The notes below the pieces were generated by a model, which worked only from the letters and a program-made list of their open reading frames with translations, ran no database searches and was not told where the DNA came from. From JAAYAE01 sp963678395 (lineage in GTDB: Bacteria > Bacillota > Negativicutes > Acidaminococcales > Acidaminococcaceae): a stretch of 64,000 nucleotides of DNA. The stretch lies in the NCBI GenBank assembly GCA_963678395.1, contig OY782827.1, positions 62,001 to 126,000 of the forward strand, read 5' to 3'. Below, in pieces: positions 9,216 through 18,488 of this stretch; the stretch's first letter is position 1; every line of letters begins with the position of its first letter. The position numbers were made by a program, and so were the translations under genes.

Positions 9216-9288
9216 CAGAGTCACCTTTTCTTTCCCCTATTTTCTTTTTTAGCTACAATATATTTTCATCTTGTAACTTCTGTCTAAC

Positions 9289-9318
9289 ATTATAAGAAAC
9301 TATTCACACTCTTGTCAA
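9289..9318 (-). promoter_or_regulatory. Sigma-A promoter for second binding-protein gene
   Basis: Minus strand TTGACA, 18 bp, TATAAT, both hexamers perfect, about 75 bp before ATG 9215. The rest of the interval 9319-9512 shows no gene. Confidence 0.65.
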
Positions 9319-9512
9319 TGTTTTTCTCCAATCTTTTGAACACCTTCCCACTTTTTTTACAAAAACTTGCCAACAACCTTCTCACTTCTAAAGTTGTGTC
9401 TGTTTAAAGCGGACATATGTGCTGTATTTATGTACTTGGCATTTTGACTATGTGCTTTTCATTCTAAGCCTTTTAGGTATATAATGTAGTAATCATTAGA
9501 CAGGAGGTCCTT

Positions 9513-9911
9513 ATGAAACTATTCCCACTTTTTTTCATCGTTCTTGAAGTAATTAATATTTTTTTCTATAAACGCTACTATTATTATACCCAATGGATGA
9601 CCGCACTCCTACGCAATCCTCCTAAGGATAAACTTAGAGTAGTACTAATTAATAAAATAACCCTACTTTTTATTGCTAATTATATACTACACTTCTTCTT
9701 TTTAGCTTACTGTATATATCTTATGTTTAGTGGTAACTGGCAACCAGGTTGTATGCTTTTGCTGCTTGCAACTTTAGAAAGTTTCTCCGTGCAAAAAAAC
9801 ATCGACGGCGTAACAGTTAAACAGGAAAATGGCTTTACCTATCCCAAAGCTCCTTTTAAGTATTTAATTTCTTCTTTAACTATTTTTATTTTGATAAATC
9901 TAGCAAAATAA
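9513..9911 (+). CDS. Hypothetical small membrane protein
   Basis: 132-aa protein with four likely membrane segments (about residues 3-18, 48-72, 78-92 and 112-130) and a basic loop after the first. ATG 9513 has a strong AGGAGG site. I recognise no family. It is one of the few plus-strand genes in the left 22 kb and is convergent with the oxidoreductase gene, with only 25 bp between stop codons. Strong ribosome site and intact frame make it a plausible real gene. Confidence 0.6.
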   Translation: MKLFPLFFIVLEVINIFFYKRYYYYTQWMTALLRNPPKDKLRVVLINKITLLFIANYILHFFFLAYCIYLMFSGNWQPGCMLLLLATLESFSVQKNIDGVTVKQENGFTYPKAPFKYLISSLTIFILINLAK

Positions 9912-9936
9912 AACCCTTACGCTTATTATTTCTGTG

Positions 9937-11196
9937 TCAGGGTTGTTTATGAACAAATAAGGGGCCTCCCATCGTTAACATTGATGCGATGACATCTATA
10001 CGTTTGTCCACATTCCCTTTTCCTATAGCTTGAGCGCCCAGTATTTTACCTGTAGGATATTCATATACCAATTTAAAGTGCATAGGATTACTATTGGGCA
10101 TTAGTCCAACCTTGTCCCCAGGAATTATATAAACAAAGTCGCAACATATACCAGCTGCCTTAGCTGCTTTTTCGCTTAAGCCAGTACAGGCTGCGCCTAG
10201 GTCAAATATTTGAACTACCGATGACCCTATAACACCGTTATTATTATGTGGTATCCCGTACATATGATCAGCTGCCGCTCTTGCTTGTTTTTGTGCTGGC
10301 CCTGCCAAGGCTAGCTTTGAAAGTTTATGTGTTAATTTGTTATAAACCTCTATAGCATCACCTACTGCATAAATGTTTTTATCATTGGTAAGATAATTAT
10401 GATCTACCTGTATAGCCCCAGTAACTCCAACATTCAAGCCTGCATCTTTGGCAAGACTTGTCTCCGGTGCTACCCCAATTGCCATTATTACGGCTTTGGC
10501 CGAAACTTGTTTCCCTGACTGCAACTCCACAAAATCTTCTGTAATTTTTTTAACACCGTCACTTAAGATAAGACTTACACCCTTGTCCAGCATTTCTTTA
10601 TGTAAAATTTGGGCCATATCATAATCAAAAGGAGCCATTATCTGATCAAGGGCTTCAATAAGACTAACATTTTTACCGGCAAGACGTAGATTTTCAGCTA
10701 CCTCCACCCCAATGAAGCCTCCGCCAACTACGGCAATATCATTAATTTTATTATCAACAATATAACTATTAAGTTTTTTGATATCTACTACATTTCTTAC
10801 TGAAAAAACATTGGTGCCCGTTATACCTTCAATACTTCTGGGCAATATAGCGTTCGCTCCCGGAGACAAAACTAGTTTGTCATAAGCTTCTTCGTATTCT
10901 TCCCCTGTTAATAAATTTTTAACTACAATCTTTTTTGCTTCTCTTATTATTTTTATAACTTCGCTACTAACTCTAGCCTCAATATCATATTGTGCCTTAA
11001 AACGCTTGGGATCCATCATTATAAGCTTGTCACTATCGTCAACAATGCCACTTAGATAAAAAGGGAGTGAACAATTAGAAAATGACACATCCGGCCCCTT
11101 CTCAAACATTATAACTTCTGCAGCGGCATCTATTCGTCTTACTCTCTCGGCAACAGATGCTCCGCCTATTATTAAAACTTTTTTACTCATAACCAC
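9937..11196 (-). CDS. CoA-disulfide reductase/NADH-oxidase-like flavoprotein, apparently degraded
   Basis: Pyridine-nucleotide-disulfide oxidoreductase of the CoADR/Nox class. The redox cysteine lies in VSFSNCSLPFYLSG (about residue 38), the NAD-binding loop is VVGGGFIGVEVAENL, and the second FAD motif is NIYAVGDAIEV. Two defects are visible. The first FAD-binding glycine loop, normally GGVAGGAS, reads IIGGASVAER, so four residues (12 bp) between the two GG pairs are missing near 11160. The protein also stops after MLTMGGPLFVHKQP, about 30-40 residues before the usual end of the dimerisation domain. FAD binding would be compromised; probably a decaying gene, although the frame is open. Confidence 0.65.
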   Translation of the reverse strand: MVMSKKVLIIGGASVAERVRRIDAAAEVIMFEKGPDVSFSNCSLPFYLSGIVDDSDKLIMMDPKRFKAQYDIEARVSSEVIKIIREAKKIVVKNLLTGEEYEEAYDKLVLSPGANAILPRSIEGITGTNVFSVRNVVDIKKLNSYIVDNKINDIAVVGGGFIGVEVAENLRLAGKNVSLIEALDQIMAPFDYDMAQILHKEMLDKGVSLILSDGVKKITEDFVELQSGKQVSAKAVIMAIGVAPETSLAKDAGLNVGVTGAIQVDHNYLTNDKNIYAVGDAIEVYNKLTHKLSKLALAGPAQKQARAAADHMYGIPHNNNGVIGSSVVQIFDLGAACTGLSEKAAKAAGICCDFVYIIPGDKVGLMPNSNPMHFKLVYEYPTGKILGAQAIGKGNVDKRIDVIASMLTMGGPLFVHKQP

Positions 11197-11430
11197 ATTG
11201 CCTCCTTAGTTTTTCTACTCATCATAATGTTACTTGAATTTTAATATTACAAACTCTCTGTTTATCAACTGTACTTATTTTTTCGACACACGCTTTCTTT
11301 ATTCCTGCTTTTCCACTTCTTACCCCTAGGTTTTCCTATTATGCACAACTCTAACTAACTATTATCTTGCCAAGTTAAAATATGTATACTAATAATTTTT
11401 CTGCTTGACGATAGTAACAGGCTCATCCCT

Positions 11431-12036
11431 TCAAATTGAACATAAGCTAAAGATACCAAAGACTGCAATTATAAGTCCGGAAATTTTATTCACCACTTTT
11501 AAAAACTTAGCATCTAAACCCTGTCGTAATTTATTAACTAAACTACTTAAAAATAACCACCAAAGAAGTGACCCTATAAAAACGCCTATAACCAAAAAAA
11601 ACGCAGATATATAACTAACTTCATTAGTCCCTACACCCAACCCGGCAAAAATTGCAACAAAAGATAATATGGTCATTGGATTCGTAAGTGTCAAAAATAC
11701 CATAGATAAATAGACCTTTATAAGCCCTTCCCTTCCAGCATTACCATTTACTTTAGCAGGCTGTGCTTTGAAGGTTGTATAGCTCAAATATAGCAAAAAA
11801 ACGCCCCCTATAAAATGTAAATGAGCTTGATAACCCAATAAAATAGTAGAAACTACCGAAATACCAAATACCGCTATACTACCATATATAGCATCGGCGG
11901 TAGCAGCACCTAAACCTGCTACAAAACCACGTTTTATTCCTTGTGCTAATGTTCGCCTTATGCAAATAACACCTACGGGCCCTACTGGAGCTGCAATAGA
12001 TATTCCAAGAATAATACCTTGCACTAAAAATTTCAT
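11431..12036 (-). CDS. LysE/RhtB-family amino-acid exporter
   Basis: 201-aa inner-membrane protein with about six hydrophobic segments. The N-terminal block GISIAAPVGPVGVICIRRTLAQGIKRGFVAGLG is the LysE/RhtB signature. It starts 3 bp downstream of the Lrp-type regulator and is almost certainly controlled by it, a common arrangement for amino-acid efflux. Substrate not determinable from sequence. Confidence 0.88.
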   Translation of the reverse strand: MKFLVQGIILGISIAAPVGPVGVICIRRTLAQGIKRGFVAGLGAATADAIYGSIAVFGISVVSTILLGYQAHLHFIGGVFLLYLSYTTFKAQPAKVNGNAGREGLIKVYLSMVFLTLTNPMTILSFVAIFAGLGVGTNEVSYISAFFLVIGVFIGSLLWWLFLSSLVNKLRQGLDAKFLKVVNKISGLIIAVFGIFSLCSI

Positions 12037-12038
12037 TT

Positions 12039-12497
12039 TTAGCTCCTTCCAACCTTCAAAGGAAGGATAGGAGTCTCTTTTATCGTGGAAAGAATCACCA
12101 TAGTCCTAGTTTTTATACCAGGAAAGGCCTTTAATTCCATACTAATCAATCTTTCTAAATCTTTTGTACTATTGCAGCGTGCTTTAAGAATATAGTCTAC
12201 ATCTCCTGCCACATGATGACACTCTAAGATTTCGGGTAGTTCGTCAATTTTTTTTAATATATTTGAACGTTGCTCAGAATCCTCTATTATTACAGATATC
12301 AAGGCTGCTAGTCCACAACCCACAGCTTCAGGATTAATTGCAGCAAAATAACCCTTGATAACCCCTGCTTGCTCCAACTTATGCACTCTATCAGCGGCAG
12401 ATGGGGCAGACAAATTTAACAATTCTCCTAGTTCCGCCCAAGTTGAGCGTCCTTTTTTCATAAGTCGATCCACAACCTTTAGATCATTGTTATCCAC
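12039..12497 (-). CDS. Lrp/AsnC-family transcriptional regulator
   Basis: 152-aa regulator: N-terminal winged helix (about residues 5-60, NLSAPSAADRVHKLEQAGVI) and a C-terminal RAM ligand-binding domain (about 65-140, CHHVAGDVDYILKARCNS). The GTG start at 12497 is preceded by AAAGGTGA. Paired with a LysE-type exporter, it probably senses the exported amino acid and switches the operon. Confidence 0.9.
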   Translation of the reverse strand: MDNNDLKVVDRLMKKGRSTWAELGELLNLSAPSAADRVHKLEQAGVIKGYFAAINPEAVGCGLAALISVIIEDSEQRSNILKKIDELPEILECHHVAGDVDYILKARCNSTKDLERLISMELKAFPGIKTRTMVILSTIKETPILPLKVGRS

Positions 12498-12570
12498 GGC
12501 TTGTCACCTTTCTTTCGTAATTTTTAAATGCATTATATCTTTTATTCAAATATATAACAAGTCTTTTTTC

Positions 12571-12831
12571 CTAATAAAGCATTGTTATGTGGCTTTTCAA
12601 TTTCTCCAATGCTTTTGCTAGTTGGTCTCCACATGAGGTTGGTTTGGAGCCACATTTAACGTCTTCAAGTAATTGTATCACTTTTACTACAGGCATACCC
12701 TCTACTAAGCGGCTGATTGCCTCTAAATTGCCTGGACACCCTCCATCAAATTTAACATTTAAAACCAAATCATTTTGAATTTCAAAGTTAATTCTGCGTG
12801 AGCATACCCCTTTAGGTATAAATACTGCCAT
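12571..12831 (-). CDS. TSCPD-domain protein (TIGR03905 family)
   Basis: 86-aa protein of the TSCPD family, related to a C-terminal region of some ribonucleotide reductases. Visible motifs are GVCSRRINFEI, GGCPGNLEAISRLVEGM and CGSKPTSCGDQLAKAL; the paired cysteines suggest metal or redox chemistry. Function unknown. It is monocistronic between the Lrp gene and tRNA-Val. Confidence 0.85.
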   Translation of the reverse strand: MAVFIPKGVCSRRINFEIQNDLVLNVKFDGGCPGNLEAISRLVEGMPVVKVIQLLEDVKCGSKPTSCGDQLAKALEKLKSHITMLY

Positions 12832-12934
12832 ATTTTTTCTCCTTTTCTTAATATTTCTTGAATTATTCTTTTTTTATTAGAGACCCTATATAATTTATGA
12901 AAAAAGTATTTCTTACAATTAAAACCTTTCATAA

Positions 12935-12963
12935 TAAAAAAGCCTCTCGATTTCTCGAAAGGC
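12935..12963 (-). terminator. Terminator of tRNA-Val
   Basis: Minus-strand RNA folds GCCUUUCGA / UCGAGAGGC around a GAAA tetraloop, followed by UUUUUU, 11 bp after the CCA end of the tRNA. Confidence 0.8.
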
Positions 12964-12973
12964 AAATTTTTGC

Positions 12974-13050
12974 TGGTGGGGTTACGCGGATTCGAACCGT
13001 GGACCTCTTCGATGTGAACGAAGCGCTCTAACCAACTGAGCTATAACCCC
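12974..13050 (-). tRNA. tRNA-Val (CAC)
   Basis: Cloverleaf on the minus strand: acceptor stem GGGGTTA/TAACCCC, discriminator A and encoded CCA, D arm AGCTCAGTTGGTTAGAGC, anticodon stem CTTCG/CGAAG with loop TTCACAT (anticodon CAC, reads GUG) and T arm with GGTTCGAATCC. 77 nt including CCA. Confidence 0.93.
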
Positions 13051-13119
13051 TTTAACACGAAAGTAATTATAACTCTTTTCAAGTAAGATAACAAGAGCAA
13101 AGCTTAATACTAAGAATAA

Positions 13120-13827
13120 TCAACCAACAAAAGTTGCTATAAGTCCTGCAATAATAATAGCAGGCAATAAATTTCCTAGTCTAATTTGCGCTATTTTTAA
13201 CATATTAATACTAATTGCAACAATTAGCAGCCCTCCTGTAGCCGTTACTTCTGCTGTCACCGTCTGAGACATATACGGGCCTAGAAATCCAGCTAAAGCA
13301 GTAATTTAGCCTTGATAAATAGCCACAGAAAAGGCAGCTAATAAAACTCCTACTCCCATATTTACTGTGAAAATAATTGCGGCAATACCATCTAAAGTAG
13401 CTTTAGCATATAAAGTCGTATGATTACCTGTAAGTCCATCTTACAAGCTACCAACTATCGCCATCGCACCAACGCAAAATACTAAACTAGCAGCAACAAA
13501 CCCCTCACCCATTGCGGATATTGCCTTGTCATCACTATTTTGCTTATTTTTTATTATTTTACTTCCTACCCAATTACCAAAAGTGTTTAATCTATCTTCA
13601 ATATCCAAGGCCTCGCCTATTATTCCACCTATAACCATACTAGCAATTACTATCATTATATTCTGCGTTTTTAATGCCATTTGTATACCAATAACACCTA
13701 CACACAATGCTATCCCATGCATGATAGTATTTTGCCATTTCTCCGGCAACCCTTTTCGTAATATTAAGCCAGCACAACCACCTACTAAAATAGCCAAAGT
13801 GTTGACAATCGTTCCCATTCCAGTCAT
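13120..13827 (-). pseudogene. DUF554 membrane protein with two in-frame TAA stops
   Basis: A 235-codon frame matches the DUF554 (YdfK-like) membrane family: start MTGMGTIVNTLAILVGGCAGLILRKGLP, middle GEGFVAASLVFCVGAMAIVGSL, end ISINMLKIAQIRLGNLLPAIIIAGLIA. The frame is uninterrupted by indels but contains TAA at codon 129 (13441-13443, where homologues have Gln: one C-to-T change) and TAA at codon 174 (13306-13308). The first 128 residues remain open. Two independent nonsense changes without frameshift point to real inactivation rather than sequencing error. Confidence 0.85.
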
Positions 13828-13857
13828 GAAATTACCTGTCTTTCCTTTTTCTACATA

Positions 13858-14850
13858 CTAAACGTTAAAACCACTTTTATGAGTAAATGCAGCCTTTTTA
13901 GTTTTGCCATTATTTTGCAACAACTCATATATACGCTCCAAATCATCATGAGTGTAATATTCTATTACAATTTTACCACCATCAGCCTTACCCTTCAGGA
14001 CTTTAACTTTGGTGCCTAAATATTCCGTCAAATCGTTTTGAAAAGCTTTAGCATAGATATCTTGTTCTTTTTTTGTTGTCTTTTTCTCTTTGCTAACTAT
14101 TTTTTTCTTTTTAATTCCATCTAAACCAAGGCTAGTAATTTTTTCTCTAATAACTTTTACAGTATTGCCTTCTTTGTATTCGTTAACTACTTCTTCAACA
14201 GTACGTGCTGACCAATCATTAGCTATAATTTGCGTTGCCATATCTTCCATACGTCCTTGATCACCAACGCCAAGCAAAGGGCGCACCTGCCCCATAGTTA
14301 AGTCACCTTTAGAAACAAAGTTACGTATGCTTTCCGGTAAGTTGAGCAGTCTTAAAGAATTACTTACCGCGGTTTTGCTCATACCCATTTTTTTAGCAAC
14401 TTCCGCTTGCGTTATACCCAATTTATCCATCATACTGCGCAGGCCTTCAGCTTCCTCCAGAGGATTTAAATCACTGCGTTGCATATTCTCTATTAAAGCT
14501 ACTTCCATCATAGTCGCATCATCATATTTACGTACAACCACAGGAACAACGTCTAAACCAGCTTCTTTGGCAGCTCGCCAACGACGCTCGCCGGCAACTA
14601 TTTCATATTTTTCTCCCGCCTTTCTTACAATTAGGGGTTGAATAACTCCGCTTTCTTTAATTGAACTCACTAATTCTCTTAATTTTCCCGGCTCAAAAGT
14701 TTTGCGAGGTTGGTAAGGATTAGGAATCAGGTCTTTTATTGCCAGTTCTCCTGTTGTATCACCCTTAACAAAGGCCTGAACTATATCTTTTTTACCACCA
14801 AACACGCTATCGAGTCCCGTTTTCCCCAAACCTCTTGTTTTAATTGCCAC
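13858..14850 (-). CDS. parB: Chromosome-partitioning protein ParB/Spo0J
   Basis: 330-aa CTP-dependent parS-binding clamp. The N-terminal domain carries GERRWRAAKEAG and ENMQRSDLNPLEEAEG, the helix-turn-helix is GITQAEVAKKMGMSKTAVSNSL (about residues 150-172), and a lysine-rich linker leads to the C-terminal dimerisation domain. GTG 14850 follows AAGGAGG and overlaps the parA 3' end by 11 bp. It is in the normal position between parA and the origin-distal genes. Confidence 0.95.
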   Translation of the reverse strand: MAIKTRGLGKTGLDSVFGGKKDIVQAFVKGDTTGELAIKDLIPNPYQPRKTFEPGKLRELVSSIKESGVIQPLIVRKAGEKYEIVAGERRWRAAKEAGLDVVPVVVRKYDDATMMEVALIENMQRSDLNPLEEAEGLRSMMDKLGITQAEVAKKMGMSKTAVSNSLRLLNLPESIRNFVSKGDLTMGQVRPLLGVGDQGRMEDMATQIIANDWSARTVEEVVNEYKEGNTVKVIREKITSLGLDGIKKKKIVSKEKKTTKKEQDIYAKAFQNDLTEYLGTKVKVLKGKADGGKIVIEYYTHDDLERIYELLQNNGKTKKAAFTHKSGFNV

Positions 14851-15604
14851 GTTTTAATACCTCCTTGGCTAATGCCCTATACATTTCAGCGCCTTTAGAC
14901 TTAGAATCGTATACGTTAATTGGCTGCCCAAAGCTAGGAGCCTCACCTAGACGCACACTACGCGGAATTACCGTCTTATACAATAATGTAGGAAAGTGCT
15001 TTTTAACTTCGTTTACTACATCATTAGTCAAATTTGTACGCGTATCAGACATTGTCATAAGAATACCCTCTAATTCGAGCTCAGGATTTAGCATTTCTTG
15101 GATGCGTTCAGCCGTATTCAACAACTGAGTAACGCCCTCCAACGCATAAAACTCACATTGTATGGGAATTAATATAGAATCTGCAGCCGTTAAGGCATTT
15201 ATCGTTAATAAACTTAGAGATGGGGGACAATCAATTATTACGTAGTCATAATTTTTTCTGGCTTCTTCTAATGCACGCTTTAAGCAACATTCTCTATTAA
15301 GTTTGTTGACCAAATCTATCTCCGCACCAGCTAAGTTAATAGTTGCAGGCGCTATCCATAGATTGGTAAAAGCCGTTTCTACTATAACTTTTTCCAGTGG
15401 TACATCCTTGATTAGCACATCATAAACGCATTGCTTAATATTATCTTTCACAATGCCCAACCCACTTGTAGCATTTCCTTGTGGATCGTTGTCCAGCAAA
15501 AGCACTTTTTTCTTCTTTTCTGCTAAACAAGCCGCCAAATTTATGCTAGTAGTAGTCTTGCCTACGCCACCCTTTTGGTTGGTTACTGCTATTACTTTGC
15601 CCAA
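14840..15604 (-). CDS. parA: Chromosome-partitioning ATPase ParA/Soj
   Basis: Deviant-Walker ParA ATPase, with KGGVGKTTT near the N-terminus, DNDPQGNATSGLG and VIIDCPPSLSLLT. I place the start at TTG 15604, which has AAGGAG 8 nt upstream and gives about 254 aa, the usual Soj length; an upstream GTG at 15652 adds 16 residues but has no ribosome site. Works with ParB in origin segregation and DnaA control. A 50-bp palindrome lies upstream. Confidence 0.93.
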   Translation of the reverse strand: MGKVIAVTNQKGGVGKTTTSINLAACLAEKKKKVLLLDNDPQGNATSGLGIVKDNIKQCVYDVLIKDVPLEKVIVETAFTNLWIAPATINLAGAEIDLVNKLNRECCLKRALEEARKNYDYVIIDCPPSLSLLTINALTAADSILIPIQCEFYALEGVTQLLNTAERIQEMLNPELELEGILMTMSDTRTNLTNDVVNEVKKHFPTLLYKTVIPRSVRLGEAPSFGQPINVYDSKSKGAEMYRALAKEVLKRGN

Positions 15605-15704
15605 GCTTGTCACTCCTTCATTATCCCTTGTTATAACGCCACTAACAATCACGCTATTATTCTAACACAAATAAAGAAAAAAACAATTATTGTATTTTAA
15701 AAGC

Positions 15705-15754
15705 AAAAGTCAAAAGGTCAAGTTTTCACGTGGAAACTTGACCTTTTGACTTTT
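15705..15754. repeat. 50-bp near-perfect palindrome centred on CACGTG
   Basis: Two 22-bp arms (21 of 22 matching) flank CACGTG at 15727-15732, between rsmG and parA. On the minus strand it makes a long hairpin followed by a T-rich stretch and can act as the rsmG terminator. The centre GTTTTCACGTGGAAAC resembles the Firmicute parS consensus (TGTTNCACGTGNAACA) but is not an exact match, so a ParB site is possible, not proven. Confidence 0.6.
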
Positions 15755-15887
15755 GTCTAACGTTGATAAATACTCACTGTTCTGTCTTTTTGCTCTATTT
15801 TTAAATGCTAAATAACTGCTTTTATCATTTATTAGATTTTGTTTTTTACAAAATTTAATTCTTTTTCTCTGCCGTTATCAATCTTTG

Positions 15888-16601
15888 TTATAAAGGAGTT
15901 TTAGATACTATTCCTGCTTTTCTTGGATATTTTGCCGGTGTGTTTTTTTGCTTTTGCACAACTAAAATTGCTCTTCCATCGTCCAGCCCTGGAAGTTTAA
16001 CTTGTTCACAACTAATAAGCTTTCCACCTAAAATACTCATGGCCTTTTCTCCATGAGCTAGCTCTTCTTTATATTTAGAACCCTTCATAGCATAAAAATA
16101 TCCGCCTTTTTTTACCAAAGGCAGACAATATTCTGCCAATGTTGGGAAAGAAGCAACAGCCCTAGCTATAGCAATATCATAATGCTCCCTATGCTGCACT
16201 TTATGGCCTGCATCCTCAGCTCTTATATGCTCACAGGAAATCTCTTTTAAATCCAGTTCTTCAATAACAGCCTCTAAAAACTTAATTCTCTTAGCTAAAG
16301 AATCCATAAGTATCATTTTTAAGCTTGGGCAATAAATTTTTAATGGAATACTGGGGAACCCTGCTCCCGTTCCTACATCTACCAAGGTTTTATGAGAAAA
16401 TCGCTTCGCATCATAAACAAGAAGAGAATCAATCATATGCTTAACAGCGACATCTTCCGGTTCAGTAATTGCCGTTAAATTCATTACTTTATTGGTTTCT
16501 ACTAACATTTCATAATATTTATTAAATTTTTCCACTTGTTCTTGTGTAAAGACAAGTCCAGCATCTTTTCCCTTGTTAATCAGCGCTTCAATAAAATTCA
16601 T
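15888..16601 (-). CDS. rsmG: 16S rRNA (guanine527-N7)-methyltransferase RsmG
   Basis: 237-aa SAM-dependent methyltransferase (GidB) that methylates G527 of 16S rRNA. Motif I is LVDVGTGAGFPSIPLKI, preceded by VMNLTAITEPEDVAVKHMIDSL, the family signature. It overlaps the mnmG stop by 4 bp (ATGA), indicating coupling. Intact and of normal length. Confidence 0.95.
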   Translation of the reverse strand: MNFIEALINKGKDAGLVFTQEQVEKFNKYYEMLVETNKVMNLTAITEPEDVAVKHMIDSLLVYDAKRFSHKTLVDVGTGAGFPSIPLKIYCPSLKMILMDSLAKRIKFLEAVIEELDLKEISCEHIRAEDAGHKVQHREHYDIAIARAVASFPTLAEYCLPLVKKGGYFYAMKGSKYKEELAHGEKAMSILGGKLISCEQVKLPGLDDGRAILVVQKQKNTPAKYPRKAGIVSKTPL

Positions 16602-18475
16602 GCTTCTTGTCCCTTTCGCCTGTTTACTTCTAAATACACCATTAATACCCCTATATCCGCAGGTGATACTCCTGAAATTCGTGACGCTTGTCCAATAGAA
16701 GTTGGCTTTACCTTTTGCATTTTTTCTGCCGATTCGGCAGAAAGTTCCTTAATTTCTCGATAATCTATATTTTCAGGAATCAATTTGCTTTCTAACTTTA
16801 GTGCCCTCGCTACTTCTAACCGCTGCTTAGCTATATAGCCTTCGTACTTGGTCTGCACTTCGATTTGTTCCTCCACCACTTTTGGAAGCGACGGCAGGTT
16901 AAAAGCCTCTGCAAGCTTGGCATAAGAAACTTCTTCTCTACGTAAAAGTTCTATAAGACTGGTGCTAGAGCGCAATGCCACTGTTCCCATATTTAATATT
17001 TTCTTTTGATTTTCTTCGTTAGGAGCTATATTAATTTTAGCCAAATCCGCAAAAGTTCTTTCCAAAAGAGAACGTTTATCTACAAAAGCACTATAGCGTT
17101 CATCACCTACAAGTCCAACAGCGCGTCCTTTTTCTGTCAAACGTAAATCCGCATTATCTTGGCGCAAAAGCAAGCGGTATTCAGCTCTAGAGGTCATCAT
17201 ACGGTAAGGCTCATGTGTGCCTTTGGTAACCAAATCATCAATTAAAACACCAATATAAGCATCACTACGTCCTAAAATAAACGGTTTATTCCCCTTTATT
17301 TTTTGCATAGCATTAATACCTGCCATGAGTCCCTGTGCAGCTGCTTCTTCATAGCCGCTCGTACCGTTAGCTTGTCCTGCTGAAAATAAACCTGAAATTC
17401 CCTTATGCTCTAAAGCCGCCGTCAATTGTAGCGGATCTAGGCAATCATACTCGATAGCATAGCCAGCTCTCATCATTTTACATTTTTCTAATCCTGGAAT
17501 AGTCTGCATAAACTTTAATTGGACTTCAGCCGGTAATGATGAAGACATTCCCTGCACATATATTTCATTAGTGCGCAATCCTTCCGGTTCTAAGAAAAGT
17601 TGATGTCTATCTTTATCTGCAAAGCGTACTATTTTGGCCTCTATGGAAGGACAATACCTAGGTCCCACGCCTTCGATATTACCGTTAAACATAGCAGAAC
17701 GACTAAGATTATCCCTAATGATTTTATGTGTTTCATTATTTGTATAGGTCAAAAAACAGGGTACTTGTTTTCTTGTAGTTATTTTACTAATAAAAGAAAA
17801 ATTTCTTACCTGTTCATCACCGAACTGCGGCACCATTTTGCTATAATCAAGACTTCGAGCATCAATGCGTGCTGGAGTCCCTGTTTTGAACCGCATGAGT
17901 TCCAAGCCGCATTCTTGCAACGATTGCGTCAATTTCATGGCTGCGCGCAATCCATTTGGCCCTGAATTGTAACTAACTTCCCCATAAACAATTCTACCTC
18001 GTAAATAGGTTCCTGTTGCCAAAATTACACAGCTAGCAGTAAACATTTCTCCAGTTTCTGCCTCTACGCCCACAACCTGTCCATTTTCCACAATAAGCCT
18101 ATCTATCATCAGCTGCTTTACATCAAGGTTTTCCTGATTTTCTAAAACCTGTTTCATGATGATGTGATAAACCGGCTTATCAGCTTGAGCTCTCAGCGCA
18201 TATACAGCATAACCTTTTCCTGTATTTAAAAGACGCATTTGTATACAAGCTTCGTCAGCAGCAAGGCCCATTTGCCCACCTAGAGCATCTATTTCACGCA
18301 CTAAATGACCTTTAGCGCTTCCACCTACAGAAGGATTACATGGCATAAACGCAATATTATCCATAGACAAGGTCGCTAAAAGAGTTTTTCCACCTAATCT
18401 AGCCGTAGATAATGCTGCCTCTACACCAGCATGTCCTGCTCCTATTACTATAACATCGTAATTATCTACTATCAC
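16598..18475 (-). CDS. mnmG: tRNA uridine-5-carboxymethylaminomethyl modification enzyme MnmG (GidA)
   Basis: 625-aa FAD enzyme that with MnmE modifies wobble U34 of several tRNAs. Rossmann motif VIGAGHAGVEAALSTARLG near the N-terminus, then NPSVGGSAKGHLVREIDALGG and the C-terminal QASRISGVSPADIGVLMVYLE. Full family length. It lies 13 bp after mnmE and is translationally coupled to rsmG. Confidence 0.97.
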   Translation of the reverse strand: MIVDNYDVIVIGAGHAGVEAALSTARLGGKTLLATLSMDNIAFMPCNPSVGGSAKGHLVREIDALGGQMGLAADEACIQMRLLNTGKGYAVYALRAQADKPVYHIIMKQVLENQENLDVKQLMIDRLIVENGQVVGVEAETGEMFTASCVILATGTYLRGRIVYGEVSYNSGPNGLRAAMKLTQSLQECGLELMRFKTGTPARIDARSLDYSKMVPQFGDEQVRNFSFISKITTRKQVPCFLTYTNNETHKIIRDNLSRSAMFNGNIEGVGPRYCPSIEAKIVRFADKDRHQLFLEPEGLRTNEIYVQGMSSSLPAEVQLKFMQTIPGLEKCKMMRAGYAIEYDCLDPLQLTAALEHKGISGLFSAGQANGTSGYEEAAAQGLMAGINAMQKIKGNKPFILGRSDAYIGVLIDDLVTKGTHEPYRMMTSRAEYRLLLRQDNADLRLTEKGRAVGLVGDERYSAFVDKRSLLERTFADLAKINIAPNEENQKKILNMGTVALRSSTSLIELLRREEVSYAKLAEAFNLPSLPKVVEEQIEVQTKYEGYIAKQRLEVARALKLESKLIPENIDYREIKELSAESAEKMQKVKPTSIGQASRISGVSPADIGVLMVYLEVNRRKGQEA

Positions 18476-18488
18476 AATTTTCCTCTCT

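Noticed and set aside
9912..9944. Terminator between the hypothetical membrane gene and the oxidoreductase
   Set aside because: Only a 6-bp stem with a loop of about 21 nt; too weak to list.
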